Assembly: GCA_025361725.1 (NCBI GenBank)
Contig: JANYJV010000094.1
Location: 1 to 32,734 of the forward strand
Origin: Acidimicrobiia bacterium
GTDB taxonomy: Bacteria; Actinomycetota; Acidimicrobiia; IMCC26256; JAENVU01
Reading direction: 5' to 3'
DNA length: 32,734 nucleotides
Shown here: positions 1 through 7,808 of the stretch, piece after piece
Position numbering within the stretch: position 1 is the first letter of the stretch
Layout: each line of letters starts with the position of its first letter
Notes under the pieces: model-generated
Seen by the model: only the letters and a program-made list of their open reading frames with translations
Databases searched by the model: none
What the model was told of the DNA's origin: nothing
Position numbers and translations under genes: made by a program

Positions 1-6
1 TTATGG

Positions 7-84
7 TGGTCGGGCTGCCGGGACTCGAACCCGGGACCTTCGGTCCCCCAGACCGACGCGCTAACCAAGCTGCGCCACAGCCCG
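7..84 (-). tRNA. tRNA-Pro (anticodon GGG), 3' CCA encoded
   Basis: Read on the minus strand, this folds into a full cloverleaf. The 7-bp acceptor stem CGGGCTG pairs with CAGCCCG. The D arm is GCGC/GCGC, the anticodon stem TCGGT/ACCGA has loop CTGGGGG, and the T arm is CCGGG-TTCGAGT-CCCGG. The central loop bases give anticodon GGG, which decodes proline CCC and CCU. Discriminator A and an encoded CCA follow (positions 10 down to 7). It lies only 6 nt from the window edge, so what follows it is unknown. Confidence 0.96.
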
Positions 85-97
85 TACGAAGGGCGTG

Positions 98-103
98 AGT
101 CTA
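98..103 (-). promoter_or_regulatory. Candidate -10 box (TAGACT) of the tRNA-Pro gene
   Basis: A TAGACT hexamer on the minus strand ends 13 nt before the mature tRNA 5' end, which would leave a leader of about 7 nt for RNase P to remove. The same hexamer precedes the DUF512 gene in this window. I see no good -35 box at the usual spacing. Confidence 0.45.
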
Positions 104-371
104 CGCACCGCGCCGGTGCCGGCCCGAGCCGGGTCGGCGGCCATGGTCGGCGAGCGCTTCGCAGTCCAAGCCGAGAAAACCCACGGGCGGCAAGGGCGGT
201 CGCGTCTCGTTGCGCGCCGACCACCCGCACCGAGTTCGTCGCGGCATTCAACCGCGGCGGGATCCTGCGCCTCCACGGACTCCGGACAACGCTGCCCTTG
301 TTGGTGCCGGCCGATGTCGCCTGACTCGCCGAGCTGACTGGTCGCGCCTACGGCTCCACGCCGCCACAACG

Positions 372-425
372 CCGACTTTTGTGCACTTTGGGGGCGCCTG
401 ACGCCCCAAAGTGCACGAAAGTCGG
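372..425. repeat. Long near-perfect inverted repeat (24-25 bp arms, 5-nt loop)
   Basis: The left arm (372-396) and right arm (402-425) are reverse complements apart from one T/C difference and one extra G in the left arm. The loop is CCTGA (397-401). Both arms contain the palindrome GTGCAC flanked by ACTTT-type sequence. It lies 28 nt past the stop codon of the zinc-ribbon gene, so it could end that operon. The stem is longer than usual for an intrinsic terminator and no U-tract follows, so a REP-like or MITE-like palindrome is the alternative. Confidence 0.85.
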
Positions 426-453
426 AGGAGCACACGAGGAGGACCGAGCGAGT

Positions 454-681
454 TCAGCTGACGAGCCAGGCGAGGGCTTGGAAGAGGCGGTAGAGCAGGT
501 AGATCACGATGAGGACGGCGAGGAGCTTCAAGTGCCACGGGACGGGTGGGAACTCCTCCTCTTCCGCGGCGGCCTTGGCCACCTCCCCCACCTCGACGGT
601 CCGCCCGCAGGTGGGGCAGGTGCCGTCGGTGGTCACCGTCGACGGTGACAGGAATCGATCGCAGTCGTCACACCACGGCAT
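454..681 (-). CDS. Small zinc-ribbon protein with C-terminal transmembrane helix
   Basis: A 75-residue protein of unknown function. The N-terminus shows two cysteine pairs (CDDC at residues 4-7, CPTCG near 22-26), which together form a four-Cys zinc ribbon. An acidic linker (AAAEEEEF) follows. A hydrophobic segment at about residues 52-73 should be a single membrane helix, leaving the zinc ribbon on one face of the membrane. It starts 9 nt after the acyl-CoA carboxylase stop and is probably the last gene of that operon. There is no clear Shine-Dalgarno sequence. A link to the upstream carboxylase is inference from position only. Confidence 0.72.
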   Translation of the reverse strand: MPWCDDCDRFLSPSTVTTDGTCPTCGRTVEVGEVAKAAAEEEEFPPVPWHLKLLAVLIVIYLLYRLFQALAWLVS

Positions 682-690
682 GAGCGGCGA

Positions 691-2220
691 TCAGACCGGC
701 GGCACACCGTGACGACGGTGGAAGTCGTCACGCGTGCGGGTGCGCGCCAAGGCGAACCGAGCGATCAACTCGGAGCGCAGCGCGTCCGGCTCGACGACTG
801 CGTCGACCACGAGCTCGGCCGCAAGGCGGATCAGGTCGACGTCGGCTTCGTACTCGGCCCGCTTTTCGGAAACGAACGCGGCGCGTTCGTCGGCATCTTC
901 GATCGCCTGGATCTTGTTGAAGTACACCGCGTTCACCGCGGGCTCCGGACCCATGACCGCAATCTGCGCGCTCGGGAGCGCGAGACACGCGTCCGGGTCG
1001 AACGCCGGACCGCACATCGCGTAGAGGCCCGCGCCGTAGGCCTTGCGCACAATCACACTGATCTTCGGAACCGTCGCCTCGGCGACCGCGGTGATCATCT
1101 TGGCTCCATGGCGGATGATGCCTTCGCGCTCGACCTTGCTGCCGATCATGAACCCAGGGACGTCGGCGAGGAAGAGCAGCGGAACGTTGAACGCATCGCA
1201 CAACCAGATGAAGCGGGCCGCCTTATCCGAGCTGTCCCTGAACAGCACGCCGCCGAGGTGCAACGGATTGTTGGCGACGATGCCGATCGTCTGACCGTCG
1301 AGCCGGGCGAAGCCGGTGACAAGTTCCTTGGCGAAGAGTGGCTTCAACTCGAAGAGCGAGCCTTCGTCGACGAGCGCAGCGATGACCTTGCGGATGTCGT
1401 ACGCGCGCCGCTCCTCCAGCGGGACGACATCCCCGATCGGTTTGGCCGACGCAATCGGCGCGGTGGGTGCAACCATGGGTGGGTCACTGCGCCACGAAGT
1501 GGGCAGGTAGGAGAGCCAGCGCTTCGCGGCATCGATGGCTTCCGGGTCGTCGGCCATGAGATTGTCGCCGCAACCACTGACGGTGGCGTGCATACGCGCG
1601 CCGCCCATTTCCTCGAGCGACACCTGCTCGCCGATCACCTCGGCCGCCATGCGCGGCGAGCCGAGATACATCGAGGCGTTGCCCTCCACCATGAACACGG
1701 CGTCGCAGAAGGCCGGGATGTACGCGCCACCCGCAGCCGACGGTCCGAAGAGGCAACAGATCTGCGGCACCCGCCCGGAGAGCCGCACCTGGTTCGCGAA
1801 GATTCGGCCCGCGCCGCGCCGTCCGGGAAACAGCTGGACCTGATCGGTGATGCGGGCACCGGCGGAGTCGACGAGGTAGACCACCGGGAGCTCGTGCTTG
1901 AGCGCGGTCTCGGTGAGGCGCACGATCTTCTCGACGGTGCGCGCGCCCCACGAGCCTGCTTTCACGGTCGGGTCGTTCGCCATCACACAGACGGGACGCC
2001 CATCGATGCGGCCGGTGCCGGTGACCACACCGTCGGCGGGCAAGTCGTCGGCCAAGGCATTGGCGAGGAGTGCGTCCTCGACGAAGGACCCGTCGTCCAG
2101 CAGCCGCGCGATGCGGTCACGAACAAACAACTTGTTTGCGGCGGCGAGCTTGCCGCGGTCTTTCTCCAGATTCCCGGCGAGCGCCCGCTCCGTTCGCTTC
2201 GCAACTTCCTCTGCACTCAC
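691..2220 (-). CDS. Acyl-CoA carboxylase carboxyltransferase (beta) subunit
   Basis: The 509-residue protein matches the biotin-dependent acyl-CoA carboxylase beta family, which moves the carboxyl group from carboxybiotin to an acyl-CoA. The N-terminal crotonase-fold half has the family pattern KLxxxxRIxxLLDxGSFxE near residues 24-48. The acyl-CoA oxyanion region is FGPSAAGGAYIPA, followed by EEMGGARMH. The C-terminal half has VADVPGFMIG and RKAYGAGLYAM. The GTG start at 2220 overlaps the HMG-CoA lyase stop as GTGA, so the two are translationally coupled. With HMG-CoA lyase upstream, methylcrotonyl-CoA carboxylase of leucine breakdown is attractive, but propionyl- or acetyl-CoA cannot be excluded. 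The biotin-carrying alpha chain is not in the window. Confidence 0.93.
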   Translation of the reverse strand: MSAEEVAKRTERALAGNLEKDRGKLAAANKLFVRDRIARLLDDGSFVEDALLANALADDLPADGVVTGTGRIDGRPVCVMANDPTVKAGSWGARTVEKIVRLTETALKHELPVVYLVDSAGARITDQVQLFPGRRGAGRIFANQVRLSGRVPQICCLFGPSAAGGAYIPAFCDAVFMVEGNASMYLGSPRMAAEVIGEQVSLEEMGGARMHATVSGCGDNLMADDPEAIDAAKRWLSYLPTSWRSDPPMVAPTAPIASAKPIGDVVPLEERRAYDIRKVIAALVDEGSLFELKPLFAKELVTGFARLDGQTIGIVANNPLHLGGVLFRDSSDKAARFIWLCDAFNVPLLFLADVPGFMIGSKVEREGIIRHGAKMITAVAEATVPKISVIVRKAYGAGLYAMCGPAFDPDACLALPSAQIAVMGPEPAVNAVYFNKIQAIEDADERAAFVSEKRAEYEADVDLIRLAAELVVDAVVEPDALRSELIARFALARTRTRDDFHRRHGVPPV

Positions 2221-3140
2221 GCTTGGGTCTCCACTGTTCTGGTGCGCGGGCCCGAGCGCATGACCTGGCCGGGGAGTTCACGGCCGACGATGTCCTGGGC
2301 CACGTGTGCACACGCGATCAGTGCGTCGAGATCGACGCCGGTGTGGACTCCCATGTCTTCGAGCATGTGCACGAGATCCTCCGTCACGATGTTGCCGGTT
2401 GCGCCCGGAGCGTAGGGACATCCCCCGAGGCCGCCGATCGACGCGTCGAACCGGGTCACGCCGAGCTCCATCGCAACGACGACATTCGCAAGGCCGGTAC
2501 CGCGAGTGTTGTGAAAGTGAAGGCCGACCTCCGACGCAGAGATGCCCACGGCTGCCAGTGCATCGAGCAAGGTCTGGACGCGTCGCGGACTGGCCATGCC
2601 GGTGGTATCCCCGAAGCTCAACCGGTCCGCGCCGGCGTCTCGGAGTTGGTGCGCGAGTTCTGCGACCCGAGCCTCGGGGACGTCGCCTTCGTACGGGCAA
2701 CCGAACGCCGTGGACACGATCGCCTCGACCGGCGTCCCGGCCCCATGGGCCAGCTCGGTCAACTTCGCGGCGGCGGCAATCGAATCGGCGACCGACCGCT
2801 TCACGTTCCTCTGGTTGTGCGTCTCACTCGCGCTGACCACGACCTCGATCTCGTCGACGGCGGCGGCGAGCGCGAGCTCCGCACCCTTCACGTTGGGAAC
2901 CAGCGCCCGATACGCGACGCCCGGCACCCTGGTGATTCCGGCCATGACCTCGCCGGCTCCGGACATGGGCGGAATGGCCGCCGGCGATACAAACGAGACC
3001 GCCTCGATCCGACGCAAGCCCGTCGCGCTCAACGCGTCGATCAGCCGAACTCGATCCCCGATCGGGACGGTCGCTTCGTTCTGGAGACCGTCGCGGGGCC
3101 CCACTTCCCCGATCTCCACCGACTCCGGCCATCCCGACAT
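2217..3140 (-). CDS. Hydroxymethylglutaryl-CoA lyase family protein
   Basis: The 307-residue protein is a DRE-TIM metallolyase of the HMG-CoA lyase family, which cleaves HMG-CoA to acetyl-CoA and acetoacetate at the end of leucine degradation. The motifs appear in order: GPRDGLQNE at residues 14-22 (catalytic Arg and metal Asp), SASETHN, STAFGCPYEG, GDTTGM, the metal-ligand HFHNTRG and GGLGGCPYAPGATGN with the conserved mobile-loop cysteine. Length is normal. The start at 3140 has no Shine-Dalgarno sequence but a TAGCCT box 7 nt upstream, suggesting leaderless expression. It heads a three-gene operon. The family also contains homocitrate- and methylthioalkylmalate-type enzymes, but GGCPYAPGATGN favours the HMG-CoA lyase branch. 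Confidence 0.93.
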   Translation of the reverse strand: MSGWPESVEIGEVGPRDGLQNEATVPIGDRVRLIDALSATGLRRIEAVSFVSPAAIPPMSGAGEVMAGITRVPGVAYRALVPNVKGAELALAAAVDEIEVVVSASETHNQRNVKRSVADSIAAAAKLTELAHGAGTPVEAIVSTAFGCPYEGDVPEARVAELAHQLRDAGADRLSFGDTTGMASPRRVQTLLDALAAVGISASEVGLHFHNTRGTGLANVVVAMELGVTRFDASIGGLGGCPYAPGATGNIVTEDLVHMLEDMGVHTGVDLDALIACAHVAQDIVGRELPGQVMRSGPRTRTVETQA

Positions 3141-3147
3141 CCGCGGC

Positions 3148-3153
3148 AGGCTA
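3148..3153 (-). promoter_or_regulatory. Candidate -10 box (TAGCCT), leaderless HMG-CoA lyase operon
   Basis: TAGCCT on the minus strand is followed by 7 nt and then the ATG at 3140. This fits the actinobacterial TANNNT element placed so that transcription begins at or beside the start codon. No Shine-Dalgarno sequence is visible. Confidence 0.5.
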
Positions 3154-3254
3154 CCGGTCCGTCTGTGCCTGCCTCGGCGTGCACCACCGACTCATCGATT
3201 TCACGGGTGACCCCCAGCAAGTTCCCAGATTGGTGACTCACGATGCCGGCATGA

Positions 3255-3518
3255 CCATTCACAGCATCCTCCGGGCGAAGCGCACCTGGCTCAACCGCCG
3301 CATCGACGTCGCTCGACGGCACGTGGAACGCGACGACGGACAGCGGGGTGCAATACCGGGTCGGTGAGGTGCTGTTCGGTCAGGGTACGACCGCGGTCGG
3401 GAAGACGATTGCCGTCACCCGGAACCGTTCGGTGCCTGCGGACGGAACGCAGATCACCGTGAAGGCAACCGGCAACCACAGCGAACTCGTGTTCCTGATC
3501 AACTTCAAGGCGACGTAA
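3255..3518 (+). pseudogene. Remnant of a YceI-like protein gene
   Basis: An open frame from just after the TGA at 3252-3254 to the TAA at 3516-3518 encodes a recognisable but incomplete YceI-type sequence. SLDGTWNATTDSGVQYRVGE (start near 3309) and VLFGQGTTAVGKT match the N-terminal strands of YceI lipocalin-like isoprenoid-binding proteins. Soon after comes a YceI-like final strand, NHSELVFLINFKAT. About 20 residues separate parts that are normally about 100 apart, so the middle appears deleted. There is no credible start, signal peptide or ribosome site. The family match is from memory of the motif. That this is a dead fragment is inference. Confidence 0.5.
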
Positions 3519-3580
3519 CTCGGTATCAAGATCCGGCGTAGCACGTTCGAAACTCTCCGATATGCATTCGACGTCGAGCT

Positions 3581-3584
3581 GGAG
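3581..3584 (+). promoter_or_regulatory. Shine-Dalgarno site of the ancestral carotenoid-oxygenase start
   Basis: GGAG sits 6 nt before the ATG at 3591. It supports 3591 as the original start of the carotenoid-oxygenase gene, because the frame from there runs through ATSP, the stop, then LSGCFAPV, the usual N-terminal motif of this family. Confidence 0.5.
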
Positions 3585-3590
3585 ACTCCA

Positions 3591-5004
3591 ATGGCCGTGA
3601 CCAAGCTCGGACTCGTCGACCCGGCGACCAGTCCCTAACTGTCCGGCTGCTTCGCGCCGGTGCACCAGGAGATCAGCACCACCCAAGTGGCGGTCGAGGG
3701 GGACCTGCCCGCCGACCTGATCGGGACGTACATCCGGAACCGGTCCCAACCCGAAGTTCACGCCGCTCGGCAGCTACTTGTATCCCATCGAGGGCGACGG
3801 GATGTTGCACGCGGTGTCGTTCGGACCCGATGCTGTTCACTACCGAAACCGTTGGGTGCGCACCCGTGGTCTCGAAGCCGAAGAACGCGCCGGCCGAGCC
3901 CTCTTCGGCGGCATCATGACCCCCGCGTTCGTCGACCCCGCATTGCTCGGTCCGGATCCCGATCCCGGCTGGCCGACCAAGCTCGATGCCTTCATCAATG
4001 TGGTCGCGCACGACGGACGCTATCTGGCCCTCGAGGAGGGCCTGCCCGCGTACGAAGTGTCCGCCGACCTCGAAACCGTCGGGCGCTACGACTTCTGCGG
4101 TGGCCTGGCCAAGGGACTCACCGCTCACCCGAAGCTCGATCCGATCACCGGTGAGCTGGTGGTGTTCCGCTACGACATCGAGGCACCGTTCCTCACTTGG
4201 GCCATCGTCGCCGCCGATGGATCCATGGCCCAGCCCGAGACCGCGCTCGACGGTGTGGACCAGGCTTTCATGATCCACGACTGTGCGATCACCCCCCGAT
4301 ATCTCGTGCTCTCAATCGGACCGGCGACGTTCGACATCGAGGCGATGCTCGCGGGCGGCCCGATGTTGTCGTGGCAACCCGATCTCGGAATGCGCATTGC
4401 CGTGATCCCGCGCGATGGGTCGAGTCCGGTCCGTTGGATCGAGACCGACGCGTACTGGGTGTGGCACTACGCCAACGCCTACGAAGTCGGCAATGCCATC
4501 GCAATGGACTTCCCGCACTGGAACGTTCCCGGTTTCCTCACCCCCGACACCGAGGTCACCGGCGCGTACGTGCGAACGATCCTCGACCCCGCCGCCGGCA
4601 CCATCGAGTTCGAGACCGTGCAGGACGCGATGACCGAATTCCCCCGCATCGACGAGCGCCGCCTCGGCCACCCACACCGTTACGTCATCGCCACCGCGGG
4701 CAGCGGTTCAGTGCCGCTCGCACCGGGTGAGCATGACGCGCTGTGTCGCATCGATCTCGAGACGAAAACCATGGAGCAGTACCCCACGGGTGGCGCGATC
4801 GGTGAAGCCGTATTCGCGCCCAAGCCGGACGGAACCGGCGAACTCGACGGGTACTACCTCGCGTTCGTCAACGCGCTCGACGGCGACCACACCACGTTCA
4901 ATATCTGGGACGCCGCATCATTCCCCGGTGCGCCGCGCGCCCGCATCCATCTCCCGCAACGAGTACCGAACGGACTGCACGGGAACTGGTTCCCCGCGGC
5001 CTGA
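3591..5004 (+). pseudogene. Carotenoid oxygenase (RPE65/CCD family), 5' end broken by a stop and a frameshift
   Basis: The family cleaves carotenoids or apocarotenoids with an Fe(II) held by four histidines. The intact frame from TTG 3778 (or ATG 3802) to 5004 carries all four candidate ligands, at residues 117 (AHPKLDP), 167 (MIHDCAIT), 230 (VWHYANAYE) and 401 (GLHGNWFP), counting from 3778. The N-terminus is damaged twice. From ATG 3591 the frame meets TAA at 3636-3638 exactly where the family has Tyr in NPYLxGxFAPV. An extra C at 3740/3741 then shifts the frame, and dropping it restores YIRNGPNPKF. Repaired, the protein would be about 470 residues, normal for the family. It is a pseudogene, or two sequencing errors, or a shortened protein made from an internal start. 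Its 3' end converges on der with a 13-nt gap. Confidence 0.85.
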
Positions 5005-5017
5005 GCCCCGACGCCGC

Positions 5018-6340
5018 TTACTCGCCGCGGCGACGGACCCGGAGCTTGATCGGCGTAGGACCGAGTTCGAAGTACTCGCGGATCATGCGCTCGATGTAGC
5101 GCAGGTACGTGGCGGGCAAGTTGCGCGTGGCGAACAGCGTGAACGTGGGTGGATCGGCCGCGCCCTGAGTGGCGTAGAGAATGCGCGGGCGGTGACGCTT
5201 GTCCAGCGGTGGCGGATGGCGCTGTTGCGCCTCCCGCACCACGCGGTTGAGCGCGGCCGTCGGGATACGCATGTGGTACGCCGTCTCCGCCTCGCGCAAG
5301 GCCGGAAGCACACTCTTCAGGTTCTTGCCCGTGAGCGCGGAGAGCTTGAGCGTCGGTGCGTAACCGAGAAAGCCCATGCGGTCCGCCACGTCGACCTGGA
5401 TCTGCTCGCGCTCCTCGGTGGCGATGAGATCCCACTTGTTGAGCACCAGCACGATCGCGGTGCCGGCACCATCGATGCGCTCGGCCAATCGTTGGTCCTG
5501 ATGGGACACACCCTCCGTGGCATCGATGACCAGGAGCGCGGCATCGGCGAGATCCACGGCATCCAGCGCGCGCAGAACGGAGTAGTACTCGGTGTCCTCG
5601 TCCACTCGGCTCTTCCGACGCATGCCGGCAGTGTCGATGAACTTGAGGGTGCCGTCCTCGGACTCGACGATGGTGTCGATCGTGTCTCGGGTGGTCCCGG
5701 GCATGTCGTGCACCACGCTACGCTCGTCGCCGACGAGTCGGTTGAACAGGGTGGACTTGCCCACGTTCGGTCGCCCGACGATGGCCACCGAGAACATACG
5801 GTCGGCGTCGGCTTCGACCGGTTCGGCCACCTCCGGCGCCGGCGGTAGCAACTTCACCAGCGCGTCGAGCAAATCGCCGCTCCCCCGTCCGTGGATCGCC
5901 GACAGCGGGTGCGGGTCACCCAGCCCGAGCTTCACCATCGGCCAGATGTCGCGCTCACGCCGGTCGTCGTCGGCCTTGTTGGCCACGAGTAGCACCGGGC
6001 GGTCGGCGCGCTGGAGGATGCGGGCGATCTGTGCATCTTCGTCGGTGAGGCCGACGGTCACGTCGACGACCACCATCACGACATCGGATTCGCGAATCGC
6101 CCGCTCGGCTTGGAGACTCACTTGCTTCGCAAGCGGTTCGTCGGTGGCGATCCAACCGCCGGTGTCGATGATGCGGAAGGAGCGACCGTTCCAATCGGCG
6201 ACGAGTTCCTTGCGGTCACGGGTGACGCCGGGCTTTTCCTGCACGATGGCCTCGCGCCGGCCGACGATCCGGTTGACGATCGTGGACTTGCCCACATTCG
6301 GACGGCCGACGACGGCGACGACGGGCAGCACGGGACTCAT
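5018..6340 (-). CDS. der: Ribosome biogenesis GTPase Der (EngA)
   Basis: The 440-residue protein has two tandem GTPase domains and a C-terminal KH-like domain, the Der arrangement. The first P-loop GRPNVGKST is at residues 12-20 with DTGGW near 59-63. The second GRPNVGKST is at 189-197 with DTAGMRRKS and NKWDL. The C-terminal domain has NRVVREAQQRHPPP and ends in the basic tail KLRVRRRGE. Der acts in late assembly of the 50S subunit. Its ATG at 6340 overlaps the TGA of the DUF512 gene as ATGA, so the two are coupled. der is Rv1713 in M. tuberculosis, beside cmk and scpAB as here. Confidence 0.97.
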   Translation of the reverse strand: MSPVLPVVAVVGRPNVGKSTIVNRIVGRREAIVQEKPGVTRDRKELVADWNGRSFRIIDTGGWIATDEPLAKQVSLQAERAIRESDVVMVVVDVTVGLTDEDAQIARILQRADRPVLLVANKADDDRRERDIWPMVKLGLGDPHPLSAIHGRGSGDLLDALVKLLPPAPEVAEPVEADADRMFSVAIVGRPNVGKSTLFNRLVGDERSVVHDMPGTTRDTIDTIVESEDGTLKFIDTAGMRRKSRVDEDTEYYSVLRALDAVDLADAALLVIDATEGVSHQDQRLAERIDGAGTAIVLVLNKWDLIATEEREQIQVDVADRMGFLGYAPTLKLSALTGKNLKSVLPALREAETAYHMRIPTAALNRVVREAQQRHPPPLDKRHRPRILYATQGAADPPTFTLFATRNLPATYLRYIERMIREYFELGPTPIKLRVRRRGE

Positions 6341-7770
6341 GAAGCCGCACCCACGAGCGCCGGACGGCGATCCAACGCCCGCACGAGTGAAACGCCGTCA
6401 GTGTCGACGACCTCGACCGCACGGGGCAGATCGGCCAGGGTCAGGCCGTCGAGGAAACGATCTTCGGACAGCACGACGTCAGGGATCAACACGCGTGCGT
6501 CAGCAGGGACGGCACTCAGCGCCCGGGTGAGGTCGGCCCCGGTGAGCAGGCCGGTCACCGCGATGTTGCCGCCGAAGAATTGATTGGCGACGGGCAGCAC
6601 CGTGACGTCGACGCCGGCGAGTTCCGTCAGCGAATTTTTCATCGGCGCCAACACGCGGGCGCCGTACTCGCCGGTGAGGATCACGATGGGTGCGTTCGCA
6701 TCCCGCGCCTGCTCGACCCGGGCGTCGGACCGGGCGTCGACGAGATGCAGGCCCGGCGCACGCGGCGCGCGGTAGCCACTCGCGGGTGCGCCATCGACCC
6801 ACGCGAAGAATCCGGACCGCGGCCCCATGCCGCCGACCGCATCGCCCGCGATCGCGGCGTCGACCTCGGCGGCGAACGTCGTGGCCATGCCGATGCCGTT
6901 CTCGTGTTGGGCCAGTCCGTCGTACTCATCGAGCGCGGCGAACGGTCGGTCGGCCATGAGGTAGTACTCGTCGGCGGCGAAGATCATGCGGTGGCCGAGC
7001 GCCGCGACAAACCGCGACTGCCACGCCTCGATGACATCGAGCACCGTCTCCGCCTCGGCGCGTGTGTGAGGGCGCATGTCCGCCTCGGTGGTGTAGTCCG
7101 AAACGCCGAGCGGTACGGCGCCGACCGACGCGAGGTTCGGGAAACGATCGAGGATGCCGAGGAGCGTGTCGTCGAGGACCGCGCCGTCGTTGACGCCGGG
7201 ACACACGACGATCTGACCGTGGACCTCCACGCCGGCGTCGAGCAACAAGCCGAGCCACCGCAGACTCGTCGCACCGCGACGGTTGCGCAGCAGTGCGGTG
7301 CGCACGTCCGGATCCGTGGCGTGAATCGACACGTAGAGCGGGCCGAGGCCTTCGGTGATCACACGCTCGAGATCTGCCTCGGTGAAGCGAGTGAGCGTGG
7401 TGAAGTTCCCGTACAGGTGCGAGAGGCGGTAGTCGTCGTCCTTGAGGTACAGGCTCTTCCGCATCCCCTTGGGGAGCTGGTAGATGAAACAGAACGGGCA
7501 GTGGTTGTCGCAGGTGCGCACGCGGTCGAAGACCGCACTGTCCAACTCGATCCCGAGTGGCGCGCCGGGCGCCTTCTCGATCGTGACTCGGCGCTCGCCG
7601 TCGCCGCGCTTCAGGGTGAGCGCGACATTCGGTTCGTCGACCTGCACCTGATACCGAATGACGTCACGGAGTTCTTCGCCGTTGACATCCACGAGCTCGT
7701 CGCCGACTCGCACGCCCGCACCGTCGGCCGGACTTCCGGGCGCGACGGCAACAACACGTGCAAGGGACAT
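6337..7770 (-). CDS. DUF512 protein with PDZ and radical-SAM-like domains
   Basis: A 477-residue protein of unknown function. Residues 1-65 form a PDZ-like domain (PGSPADGAGVRVGDELVDVNG). CDNHCPFCF at residues 87-95 gives the CxxxCxxC iron-sulfur motif of radical-SAM enzymes, and the DUF512 region (GDAVGGMGPRSGFF onward) fills the C-terminal half. Its overlap with der suggests a role around ribosome assembly or translation. I recall DUF512 genes next to der in clostridia too, but no reaction is established. The ATG at 7770 has a TAGACT box 6 nt upstream and no Shine-Dalgarno sequence. It is divergent from ispH with only 44 nt between the two start codons. Confidence 0.88.
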   Translation of the reverse strand: MSLARVVAVAPGSPADGAGVRVGDELVDVNGEELRDVIRYQVQVDEPNVALTLKRGDGERRVTIEKAPGAPLGIELDSAVFDRVRTCDNHCPFCFIYQLPKGMRKSLYLKDDDYRLSHLYGNFTTLTRFTEADLERVITEGLGPLYVSIHATDPDVRTALLRNRRGATSLRWLGLLLDAGVEVHGQIVVCPGVNDGAVLDDTLLGILDRFPNLASVGAVPLGVSDYTTEADMRPHTRAEAETVLDVIEAWQSRFVAALGHRMIFAADEYYLMADRPFAALDEYDGLAQHENGIGMATTFAAEVDAAIAGDAVGGMGPRSGFFAWVDGAPASGYRAPRAPGLHLVDARSDARVEQARDANAPIVILTGEYGARVLAPMKNSLTELAGVDVTVLPVANQFFGGNIAVTGLLTGADLTRALSAVPADARVLIPDVVLSEDRFLDGLTLADLPRAVEVVDTDGVSLVRALDRRPALVGAAS

Positions 7771-7776
7771 CGGGTG

Positions 7777-7782
7777 AGTCTA
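7777..7782 (-). promoter_or_regulatory. Candidate -10 box (TAGACT), leaderless DUF512-der operon
   Basis: TAGACT on the minus strand, then CACCCG (6 nt), then the ATG at 7770. No Shine-Dalgarno sequence is present, so translation probably starts at the RNA 5' end. Confidence 0.55.
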
Positions 7783-7802
7783 GGGCCGCAATTGGCGGGA
7801 GT

Positions 7803-7808
7803 TAGCCT
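7803..7808 (+). promoter_or_regulatory. Candidate -10 box (TAGCCT), leaderless ispH
   Basis: TAGCCT, then TGGGAA (6 nt), then the ATG at 7815. The spacing equals that of the opposing DUF512 promoter, so the 44-bp gap appears to hold two back-to-back leaderless promoters. Confidence 0.55.

Larger units (their letters stand above)
85..453. other. Gene-poor interval between tRNA-Pro and the zinc-ribbon gene
   Basis: No reading frame here looks like a recognisable protein family. One plus-strand frame ending at the TGA at 322-324 has a short protein-like stretch (about residues RTEFVAAFNRGG, then LRLHGLRTTLPLL) with no plausible start. It could be the tail of a dead gene. The only strong structure is the inverted repeat at 372-425, listed separately. 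Confidence 0.5.

Noticed and set aside
121-324. Plus-strand frame with protein-like stretch RTEFVAAFNRGG and LRLHGLRTTLPLL ending at the TGA at 322
   Set aside because: No start codon with a ribosome site, and upstream residues look random. I could not place it in a family. It may be the tail of a dead gene but cannot be supported.
709-2415. Long plus-strand open frame (568 codons) opposite the acyl-CoA carboxylase
   Set aside because: It is the GC-rich antisense shadow of the carboxylase. The translation is rich in Arg, Asp and His with no family motifs, while the minus strand shows clear conserved motifs.
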